16,203 bases of DNA, from positions 1-16,203 of the forward strand of contig JAGLQD010000003.1 of the NCBI GenBank assembly GCA_023136985.1. The letters run 5' to 3'. The stretch comes from Candidatus Sabulitectum sp. (GTDB lineage Bacteria > Fermentibacterota > Fermentibacteria > Fermentibacterales > JCC-6). A program made the position numbers and the translations under genes. This document shows, piece by piece, positions 6,885 through 13,543 of the stretch (the stretch's first letter is position 1; each line of letters opens with the position of its first letter). The notes below the pieces were generated by a model. The model was given only the letters and a program-made list of their open reading frames with translations. It searched no databases and was not told the origin of the DNA.

Positions 6885-7294
6885 ATAGAGATCAGGATTC
6901 CAGCTGCAATGGCAAGAAAAACCCCGATCACATTCAATGAGGATAAATTTTCCTTAAGAAAAAGAACTCCAAACACAATAGCAAAAACAGGATACAGGGC
7001 TGTGAGAGCTGTAGATGTACTAACCGGCCCGCAGGAAACTGCTTTTTGAAACAGTACAAGCGCAAGCCCTCCAAGAATTCCCGCCAGTCCGGCAATCAGG
7101 AACCCGGAAACATTCATATTCTTCAGGGTCTGCCCCAGGCTGAAGAACAGCACAGCAACAGTTCCAAGAGAAAATATCGTATAAACCAGAACGGAAGGCC
7201 AATGTCCCAATCTTGTAGAGGATATCTTAACAAGAACAGCCCACATTCCCCACAGTACTGTTGCTCCCAGGCTATACACGATATGTTTTTGCAT
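6881..7294 (-). CDS. Single-domain EamA/DMT-type membrane transporter
   Basis: 137 residues, one EamA repeat only, against the usual two-repeat permease of about 280-300 residues (compare the one at 15228-16070). Five hydrophobic segments: about 4-24, 32-53, 62-86, 92-113 and 118-136. Family-typical features are ATVLWGMWAVLVK at the start, LFQKAVSCGPVSTSTALTALYP, and the closing FLKENLSSLNVIGVFLAIAAGILI. One-repeat members are expected to work as dimers. The substrate is unknown; proximity to a sugar aminotransferase and a polyprenyl sugar transferase allows a role like the short ArnE/ArnF flippases (inference). The ATG at 7292-7294 has GGAG about 6 nt upstream. Both ends have normal family sequence, so this is not a truncated gene. 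Confidence 0.85.
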   Translation of the reverse strand: MQKHIVYSLGATVLWGMWAVLVKISSTRLGHWPSVLVYTIFSLGTVAVLFFSLGQTLKNMNVSGFLIAGLAGILGGLALVLFQKAVSCGPVSTSTALTALYPVFAIVFGVLFLKENLSSLNVIGVFLAIAAGILISI

Positions 7295-7303
7295 GATTCT
7301 CCG

Positions 7304-7321
7304 TTCCGGAATTTACCGGAA
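7304..7321. promoter_or_regulatory. Inverted repeat at the EamA transcription start, possible operator
   Basis: TTCCGG (7304-7309) and CCGGAA (7316-7321) are perfect inverted copies with a 6-nt AT-rich spacer. On the minus strand the repeat lies just downstream of the candidate -10 (7323-7328) and just upstream of the GGAG ribosome binding site, so it covers the predicted transcription start. A repressor operator or a small leader hairpin are the two readings. Confidence 0.4.
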
Positions 7322-7322
7322 A

Positions 7323-7349
7323 ATAATACAACATCCACTATGCTGTCAG
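7323..7349 (-). promoter_or_regulatory. Candidate promoter for the single-domain EamA gene
   Basis: CTGACA (7344-7349, minus strand) and TATTAT (7323-7328) are separated by 15 nt, slightly short of the optimum. The TTGTATTAT core recurs at 3791-3799 and 6857-6865. The -10 is about 30 nt upstream of the ATG. Confidence 0.4.
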
Positions 7350-7514
7350 CCATGGTTGTGATTCCGACGGTTGAAAACTAACTTTTGTCAGGCTTGATAC
7401 TTGCTAAATACTGTGATTATGTGATATTAGATGTGTGGAATTCTACATGCTTTCCCTGTGTTCTTTTTAGTTAGGATCCGGTTTGATTTATGTAGCTGTT
7501 GTTGCTGGAGGACA

Positions 7515-7592
7515 ATGCAAATTCTAGACAATATCAATGAGGAGCAAATTTTCAAGCATATTTCACCCCATAATAAGGTGAAGAGCATATGA
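7515..7592 (+). CDS. Possible 25-residue leader peptide coupled to rhuM
   Basis: A short ORF beginning MQILDNINEEQ and ending HNKVKSI. It has GGAGG (7507-7511), only 3 nt before the ATG, which is closer than ideal. Its TGA stop at 7590-7592 overlaps the ATG of the RhuM gene (7589-7591) in an ATGA junction, the classic arrangement for translational coupling. I do not recognise the peptide. It may be a regulatory leader, a remnant of a longer gene, or chance. Confidence 0.35.
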   Translation: MQILDNINEEQIFKHISPHNKVKSI

Positions 7593-8620
7593 GCAACCGT
7601 TCGTTGGAAGAAGCCAGGGGTCAGTTCCTGCTTTATCAGGCTGAGGATGGGAAGCTAAAACTTGATGTAAGAATTGAGGATGAATCAGTCTGGTTAACCC
7701 AAACCATGATGTCTGAACTTTTTCAGACTACTCAGCAGAACATAAGTCAGCATATTGCAAGCATTTATGAAGAGCTTGAGCTGCCTACTGAAGCAACTCA
7801 CAAGAAATACTTGTCAGTTCGTCAGGAAGGGGAGCGTCAGGTAAAACGCAATTTGGATTATTACAATCTGGATATGATCATCTCGGTAGGATACAGGGTA
7901 AAGAGCCATGTGGCAACACGCTTCCGAATATGGGCAACTAAGCGGCTTAATGAATACATCGTTAAAGGCTTTACCATGGACGATGAGCGGCTGAAGAATC
8001 CCGATCAGCCTTTTGATTACTTTGAGGAACTTACTCGGCGTATTCAAGATATTCGAACCTCTGAGCGCCGCTTCTATCAGAAGATTACTGATATCTACGC
8101 AACCAGCATAGACTACGATCCAACACTGGATATGAGCATTGAGTTTTTCAAAACAGTACGGAATAAGATGCATTGGGCAATTACCGGTCAGACCGCTGCC
8201 GAGATTATTCGTTCAAGGGCCGATGCGAGCAGGCTCAATATGGGAGTTGCCAGTTTCAGAGGGGTGAAAGTCCGAAAACGGGATGTGACCATAGCAAAGA
8301 ACTACCTTAATAAAGATGAACTGGCTTCCCTTAACAATCTTGTTGAACAGTATCTGATTTTTGCGCAGGGGCAGGCAATGCGTCGTATTCCCATGCATAT
8401 GAATGACTGGTTAAAGAAATTGGATGGTTTTCTTATCATAAACGACAGGGATATTCTAAATCACGCAGGGAAGATTTCTCATAAAGTAGCAAAAGAGATT
8501 GCGGAAAAGGAATATGATAAATTTCACACAAAACGCATTGAAAACAGCAAAGATCGACCGAGTGATTTTGATAAGGCTTTAAGAATGCTTGAAGCAGCTC
8601 CAGGAACAGAAAAAGAATAA
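7589..8620 (+). CDS. RhuM-family protein, full length
   Basis: 343 residues with good similarity over the whole length to the RhuM family (named from Salmonella pathogenicity island 3; molecular role not established). The N-terminal part, residues about 34-64, has the family segment VWLTQTMMSELFQTTQQNIS, which looks like a helix-turn-helix. Next come YYNLDMIISVGYRVKSH, the RFRIWATKRLNEYIVKGF block and SERRFYQKITDIYATSIDYD. The C-terminal end has NDRDILNHAGKISHKVAKEIAEKEYDKF. No Fic motif HPFxxGNG is present, so this is not a RhuM-Fic fusion. AAGGTG lies about 8 nt before the ATG. Such genes are often in horizontally moved islands beside restriction-modification or toxin systems, but here the neighbours are surface-glycan genes and sbcDC. 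It stands alone apart from the 25-codon ORF overlapping its start. Confidence 0.88.
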   Translation: MSNRSLEEARGQFLLYQAEDGKLKLDVRIEDESVWLTQTMMSELFQTTQQNISQHIASIYEELELPTEATHKKYLSVRQEGERQVKRNLDYYNLDMIISVGYRVKSHVATRFRIWATKRLNEYIVKGFTMDDERLKNPDQPFDYFEELTRRIQDIRTSERRFYQKITDIYATSIDYDPTLDMSIEFFKTVRNKMHWAITGQTAAEIIRSRADASRLNMGVASFRGVKVRKRDVTIAKNYLNKDELASLNNLVEQYLIFAQGQAMRRIPMHMNDWLKKLDGFLIINDRDILNHAGKISHKVAKEIAEKEYDKFHTKRIENSKDRPSDFDKALRMLEAAPGTEKE

Positions 8621-8794
8621 ACAACCGTCATCTGCTGAGAAATATGGCGGTGACAAATGAAGCTCATATTCAAGATTCAGGACTGACAAAAGCTGTAGAA
8701 GCTGTTGTGGATTGCTTCAAAGGACAACCTGAAATTACCACACTTAACTACCAGGTTGACCCCGGGCGAGTTGCTTTAAATCAGAGGAATAATT
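8621..8794 (+). other. Interval between rhuM and sbcD, no assignable gene
   Basis: A frame open from an ATG at 8644 could encode 71 residues, but it lacks a clear ribosome binding site and runs 65 nt into sbcD in another frame. Its first 50 codons have protein-like composition without a family I recognise. No hairpin terminator for rhuM is evident here, so sbcDC may be read through from rhuM. Confidence 0.3.
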
Positions 8795-10039
8795 ATGAAA
8801 ATACTCCACACTTCAGACTGGCATCTGGGGCGGTCACTTTACGGGAAAAAGCGGTATGAAGAGGCTTCCAGCTTTCTTAACTGGCTTGTTTCTGTAATTG
8901 AAGAAGAGGGTATTGATATACTGCTGGTGGCAGGAGATGTGTTTGACAACAGCACTCCCAGCAACAGAGCGCAACAGCTTTACTACCGTTTTCTTTCCAG
9001 GGTGTCCGGTTCATGCTGCGGTCACATAGTTGTTATTGCCGGTAATCACGATTCTCCATCATTTCTGACTGCACCGAAAGAGCTGCTCTGTGCGATGAAT
9101 GTACATGTTACCGGTTCTGCCGATTGTTCTTCCGAGGTTCTTGTTCTTAACGATGACCGTGATCATCCCATGGCTGTTGTCTGCGCTGTGCCCTATCTGC
9201 GAGACAGAGATATCCGTACTGTAGATGCCGGTGAAAGCCTTTCAGACAAGACGGCAAAACTTCTTCTCGGGTTAAGAAATCATTACGAAGCGGTATTTGC
9301 TCTGACTGAGACCAGGCAGCTTGAACTTGCTGAATCAGGATGCGCAGGTGTGCCTGTGGTGGCCATGGGGCACTTGTTTACAACAGGTGGTAAAACTGTT
9401 GATGGTGACGGGGTGCGCGAGCTGTATACAGGGTCACTTGCCCATGTGAATCATGATGTGTTTTCGCCCCTGGTGGACTATGTAGCTCTTGGACATCTCC
9501 ACTCACCGCAAAGTGTCGGGAACAGTGAACACATTCGTTACAGCGGTTCTCCTGTTCCAATGGGTTTCGGAGAATCAAAACAACAAAAGAGTGTTGTGAT
9601 CGTTGAGATTGATTCAGGAGCGGAAAAATTTGTGGAGATCTCTCTTTTTCCTGTTCCCTGTTTTCAGCAGCTTGTGCGTATTGTCGGTTCGCTTGATGAA
9701 ATTCATTCCAGAATTGAGCAGTTGAAGCAGGAGAAAAGCAAGGCGTGGCTGGAGATCGAATACACAGGAAAGAGTGTTGTTGGAAATCTGCGGGAAGACC
9801 TGAATGAAGCACTGGCAGGGTCTGAAATGGAAATTCTGCGGATCAGAAACAGGCAGATCTATGATAGAGTTGTTAATGCGGTCAGTGAAGATGAAACTCT
9901 GGATGATCTTGAGCCGGGAGATGTGTTTCAGCGCTGTCTTGATGTATTTGATGTGCCTGTGGAGGAACAGGCAGAGCTCACTGCTTCTTATGACGAAATA
10001 GTTAAAGCACTTCACGAAGACGATTCAAACAGAGAGTAG
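8795..10039 (+). CDS. sbcD: SbcD nuclease subunit (Mre11-type phosphoesterase)
   Basis: 414 residues; the nuclease half of the SbcCD complex, which cuts DNA hairpins and protein-blocked double-strand ends. All calcineurin-like phosphoesterase motifs are present: TSDWHLG (Asp8, His10), VAGDVFD (Asp48), GNHDSP (Asn84, His85, Asp86), MGHLF (His192) and LGHLHSPQ (His234, His236), so two metal ions should bind. The capping domain follows, with the family feature YSGSPVPMGFGE at about 249-260. The C-terminal region (about 290-414) is less conserved. The ATG has AGAGGA 7-8 nt upstream. sbcC begins 12 nt after the stop; the two form an operon in the usual D-C order. Confidence 0.95.
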   Translation: MKILHTSDWHLGRSLYGKKRYEEASSFLNWLVSVIEEEGIDILLVAGDVFDNSTPSNRAQQLYYRFLSRVSGSCCGHIVVIAGNHDSPSFLTAPKELLCAMNVHVTGSADCSSEVLVLNDDRDHPMAVVCAVPYLRDRDIRTVDAGESLSDKTAKLLLGLRNHYEAVFALTETRQLELAESGCAGVPVVAMGHLFTTGGKTVDGDGVRELYTGSLAHVNHDVFSPLVDYVALGHLHSPQSVGNSEHIRYSGSPVPMGFGESKQQKSVVIVEIDSGAEKFVEISLFPVPCFQQLVRIVGSLDEIHSRIEQLKQEKSKAWLEIEYTGKSVVGNLREDLNEALAGSEMEILRIRNRQIYDRVVNAVSEDETLDDLEPGDVFQRCLDVFDVPVEEQAELTASYDEIVKALHEDDSNRE

Positions 10040-10051
10040 GGGGGATCTGTA

Positions 10052-13000
10052 ATGAAAATTCTTAACCTCAGATTCAAGAATTTGAACTCCCTCTACGGTG
10101 AATGGGAGATTGACTTCACCGCTCCTGAATTTATTTCAGATGGCATTTTCGCCATGACAGGCCCTACCGGTGCAGGAAAATCAACCATTCTGGATGCCAT
10201 TTGTCTTGCCCTGTACGGATCGACTCCCAGGCTGGGAAAAATCACACAAAGCAGCAACGAGATAATGTCCCGTGGTACCGGCGAGTGTTTTGCAGAAGTG
10301 CTTTTTGAGTCTCATGCCGGATTGTTCCGCTGTTACTGGAGTCAGCATCGTGCCCGCAGAAAATCTTCAGGGGATCTGCAGCAGCCAAAGCATGAGATTG
10401 CAAATGGTACGGAAGACGGCAGAATTATCCAGCACCAGCTGCGAGCTGTGCAGGCTGCGGTTGAGAAAATAACTGGAATGGATTTCAGTCGGTTCACAAG
10501 ATCCATTCTTCTTGCTCAGGGAGATTTTGATTCCTTTCTGAACGCCGAGGTGGAAAAGAAATCCAAGATACTTGAGCAGATCACCGGAACAGAAATTTAC
10601 ACGGAGATATCACAAGCTGTTCACGAAAAGCAGCGTACAGAGCGTGAAAATCTTCGACTGCTTCAGGCTGAAATATCAGGTATACAGATACTTGAGCCCG
10701 AGGAAGTGCATGAAATTAGTTTGGAATTGGAAGAGAAGCAGAAGACGGAGAAAGCGAAATCTGACAAGGTAGAAGATCTGAAAAAAGCAATTGAATGGTT
10801 GAGAGATATAAACAAACTAAAGAAAGATCTGGATTCTCTGAACAATGATAGTAGCCAGCTGAAGCAGGAACTGGAATTTTTCATACCGAAAAGAGAGAAG
10901 CTTAAGGGGGCAACTGCTGCTGCGGGATTCGAGGGAGAGTATGCCACCCTGACCGGTGTTCGCGAACAAATGAATTCTGACAGCGAAGCACTTGGAGCCG
11001 CCGAGGACAAACTGCCGGGTTTACAGGTTCTTGCTGATACTAAGAAGAAAAGTTTTGACAAAGCAGAAGAAAGCACGGCCATAGCAAAAAGTGAATTTCA
11101 GAAAGCATCTCCTCTTATACGGGAAACCAGGAAACTGGACACCAGATTGTCTGATGGGAAGAAAACCCTTCAGCGTCTGGAGGAGGATTGCAGGAATGAT
11201 GCTGATCTTATTGAAGAAGACAAAAAGAACGAATCCGCTTTTAGAAGAAAGCTCGATGCTCTTGGAAAAGAACTTAAATCTGCAAAGTTCTATCTTGATT
11301 CTCATTCCGATGATCAATGGCTGGTAGGTGGATTCTCAGGTATTGAAGAAAGGCTCTCCAGTCTTCAGGAAAAGAACAAAGAGATTAAGGCAAAAGAAGG
11401 ATTGAAGATTGAAGGGGAGAAGGTTGTTGGAAAGGCTATGGGGCAACTGGCTGAATCCAGAAAGAAACACATCGCATGTATAGAGTTAATGCAAAAAACA
11501 GTTGATGCTGTTGCTGAAAAGAAGTCGGATTTAGAGTTCCTGCTGAAAGGTCGTTTGCTTCGGGAATACCGTACTGATAAGGATTCGTTGCTTCGTGAAA
11601 AGGCTTTGTTAGACAAAATTGCTGATCTTGAGAGTCACAGACTTCAACTGCTTGATGGCAAACCATGCCCTTTGTGTGGAGCGGAGAAACACCCTTATGC
11701 TGAAGGAAATGTGCCTGTTCAGGATGAGGTTGATGTAAAGATCATGGATGTTAATGAATTGATTGGAAAAGCCGAAGAATTTGAATCCATTATCGGAAAA
11801 CTTGAGCACAAGGAAAAAGAAGCTCGAAAGAATCTTTCAAAGAGTGAAATGAAAGAATTGGAATCTTCCGCTGAAGTGAAAACCGCCAAGCATGCTCAAT
11901 CTGCCCTGGAAAGAGAATTGAGCAAGATGAATTCCAGTTATGCTGATCTAAAGAATGCTGCTTTTGAAAGCCTGCAATTCATCGGTGTTAAAGAAATTCC
12001 AGATGATGTTGATGATTTGATTCAATCACTTGGAGATCGACTTGAGAAATGGCAGGGCAAGAAAGAAGAACAGACCACTTTCAGCGAACAGCAAGTGAAT
12101 TACCAGGGAAAGCTGAAGACACTTGGTGCTGTGATTGAGACAAAAACCCACGCTCTGGCCGGTAAGAAAAAGGATCTGTTCAAAGCAGCAGAAGAATTCA
12201 AGGAATTGGCCGTACAGCGTAAAGATATCTTTGGAGAGAAAAATCCTGCTGTAGAGGAAAACAGGTTGAATACGGTTGTAGCTGAGTCAGAGCAGTTAGA
12301 GAAACAGGCAGGGTCAGAGCTGGGTCAGGTACAGAAAGACATGATTAGTCTGCATACGGAGATTTCATCTCTGAAGAAGAGGATCAAGAAACAGGAGCCA
12401 GAGTTGAAAATTCTGACAGATGCATTTACTAAAGGAATAAATCTTGTAGGGTTTTTAGATGAGACACAGTTCCAGGAAGCCTGTCTTGATCCACAGGAAA
12501 GAGATAAACTTATATCAGATGCAAAGAGTCTGGATCACAGGCAAACTAAGCTGAAGGCAATAACAAAGGAAAGGAAAAATCGGTTGTCCTGCGAGATCGT
12601 CAAGGCTGTTACAGATAAGAAACAGGAAGAGCTTGAACCGCTGTATCAGGAAAACGCTGAAGAACTGAACCAACTCAAGGATGTTATTGCTGGTATCAAG
12701 ACGAGGTTATTAGACAATGATTCTGCAAGGGCTAAGATCGCAGAGAAACAGGGCTTGATCGATGCACAGAAAAAAGAGTGCAGCCGGTGGGACAAACTCC
12801 ATGGATTGATCGGGTCTGCAGACGGCAAGAAGTACAGAAACTTTGCTCAGGGAATAACCTTTGAAATGATGGTATCACACGCAAATATACAACTGCAGAA
12901 GATGACAGATCGATATCTGCTTATTCGGAACAAAGACAATCCTCTTGAACTGAATGTTATTGACAACTGGCAGGCTGGTGAAACCAGGTCTGTTAGAAAT

Positions 13001-13300
13001 CTGTCTGGAGGAGAGAGCTTTATCGTGAGTCTTTCTCTTGCCCTTGGTTTGTCAAAAATGGCAAGCCGAAAAGTAAGAGTGGATTCTCTGTTTCTAGACG
13101 AGGGTTTTGGTACACTTGACGAAGAATCTCTGGAGACTGCACTGGAGACTCTTGCCGGGCTACAGCAGGGGGGCAAACTGATCGGTATCATCTCACATGT
13201 TTCTGCCCTGAAGGAGCGGATCAGAACACAGATAAGTGTGAAGAAAGTATCCGGTGGAAAAAGCATAATATCCGGGCCTGGATGCAGATTCATTTCCTGA
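10052..13300 (+). CDS. sbcC: SbcC ATPase subunit (Rad50-type, zinc hook)
   Basis: 1082 residues, close to the usual SbcC size. The N-terminal ABC half has MKILNLRFKNLNSLYGEW and Walker A GPTGAGKS (37-44), then the Q-loop region RSILLAQGDFDSFLNA. Two long, Lys/Glu-rich coiled-coil arms (roughly 185-530 and 555-900) flank the zinc hook C539-P-L-C542. The C-terminal half has YRNFAQGITFEMMVSHAN, the ABC signature LSGGES (984-989), Walker B SLFLDEGFGTLDEES (D1016, E1017) and the closing switch His in IISHVSALKERI. It forms the heterotetramer with SbcD, whose gene ends 12 nt upstream. GGGGGGA in that gap serves as ribosome binding site. A T-rich stretch at 13316-13327 follows the gene without a convincing hairpin. 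Confidence 0.96.
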   Translation: MKILNLRFKNLNSLYGEWEIDFTAPEFISDGIFAMTGPTGAGKSTILDAICLALYGSTPRLGKITQSSNEIMSRGTGECFAEVLFESHAGLFRCYWSQHRARRKSSGDLQQPKHEIANGTEDGRIIQHQLRAVQAAVEKITGMDFSRFTRSILLAQGDFDSFLNAEVEKKSKILEQITGTEIYTEISQAVHEKQRTERENLRLLQAEISGIQILEPEEVHEISLELEEKQKTEKAKSDKVEDLKKAIEWLRDINKLKKDLDSLNNDSSQLKQELEFFIPKREKLKGATAAAGFEGEYATLTGVREQMNSDSEALGAAEDKLPGLQVLADTKKKSFDKAEESTAIAKSEFQKASPLIRETRKLDTRLSDGKKTLQRLEEDCRNDADLIEEDKKNESAFRRKLDALGKELKSAKFYLDSHSDDQWLVGGFSGIEERLSSLQEKNKEIKAKEGLKIEGEKVVGKAMGQLAESRKKHIACIELMQKTVDAVAEKKSDLEFLLKGRLLREYRTDKDSLLREKALLDKIADLESHRLQLLDGKPCPLCGAEKHPYAEGNVPVQDEVDVKIMDVNELIGKAEEFESIIGKLEHKEKEARKNLSKSEMKELESSAEVKTAKHAQSALERELSKMNSSYADLKNAAFESLQFIGVKEIPDDVDDLIQSLGDRLEKWQGKKEEQTTFSEQQVNYQGKLKTLGAVIETKTHALAGKKKDLFKAAEEFKELAVQRKDIFGEKNPAVEENRLNTVVAESEQLEKQAGSELGQVQKDMISLHTEISSLKKRIKKQEPELKILTDAFTKGINLVGFLDETQFQEACLDPQERDKLISDAKSLDHRQTKLKAITKERKNRLSCEIVKAVTDKKQEELEPLYQENAEELNQLKDVIAGIKTRLLDNDSARAKIAEKQGLIDAQKKECSRWDKLHGLIGSADGKKYRNFAQGITFEMMVSHANIQLQKMTDRYLLIRNKDNPLELNVIDNWQAGETRSVRNLSGGESFIVSLSLALGLSKMASRKVRVDSLFLDEGFGTLDEESLETALETLAGLQQGGKLIGIISHVSALKERIRTQISVKKVSGGKSIISGPGCRFIS

Positions 13301-13543
13301 TACTATTCGGGTCGGTTTCTTTTTTTCCATTGCGGGAGGATGAATTTGTTTCTGCTTCAACTATCCGAAGATGTCGGATAGTTCATTCCAGAGACCCAAA
13401 GAGTTTATGGAACAGTAATGTTTGAAATGTTCGCGGTACTGTTGCCCGGTGGCTGTAGATGATATGTTTCGCCATACTTCCACGGTTTAGAATTATCGGA
13501 AAACAAAACAATATCCCGCACGCAGTAGGGTAAAGGACGATTT
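13301..13543 (+). other. Intergenic region sbcC - deiminase
   Basis: 243 nt. It holds the T-rich stretch right after sbcC, the 10-bp inverted repeat and, near the right end, the deiminase ribosome binding site AAAGGA about 6 nt from its ATG. A TAGAAT hexamer at 13488-13493 could be a -10 but has no good -35 partner. No further gene is apparent. Confidence 0.5.
13359..13383. repeat. Perfect 10-bp inverted repeat with 5-nt loop
   Basis: AACTATCCGA (13359-13368) and TCGGATAGTT (13374-13383) are exact reverse complements around AGATG. It lies 59 nt after sbcC and 160 nt before the deiminase gene. No T-run follows on either strand, so a classical intrinsic terminator is unlikely; an operator or an mRNA-end hairpin are possible. 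Confidence 0.6.

Noticed and set aside
6881..7294. Short EamA gene as a broken half of a two-repeat permease
   Set aside because: It has a proper start, ribosome binding site and a complete five-segment repeat with the usual family ending; no remnant of a second repeat is found on either side.
7295..8620. Search for a mobile element or toxin-antitoxin unit around rhuM
   Set aside because: No transposase, integrase, terminal inverted repeats or target duplications could be seen at its borders; only the 25-codon ORF is present.
8644..8859. 71-codon plus-strand ORF between rhuM and sbcD
   Set aside because: No clear ribosome binding site, overlaps sbcD by 65 nt in another frame, and no recognisable family; described only as intergenic content.
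12847..13293. Minus-strand ORF of 148 codons inside the sbcC ATPase end
   Set aside because: Antisense of the conserved signature and Walker B region of SbcC.
13340..13381. 13-codon ORF starting right after GGGAGG, downstream of sbcC
   Set aside because: The GGAGG touches the ATG with no spacer, which does not work for initiation, and the ORF simply runs through the 10-bp inverted repeat.
7304..13515. Resemblance between about 7309-7334 (GGAATTTACCGGAAAATA...) and about 13490-13515 (GAATTATCGGAAAACA...)
   Set aside because: The match is imperfect and AT-rich, the first site is explained as the minus-strand EamA promoter and inverted repeat, and the second has neither feature.
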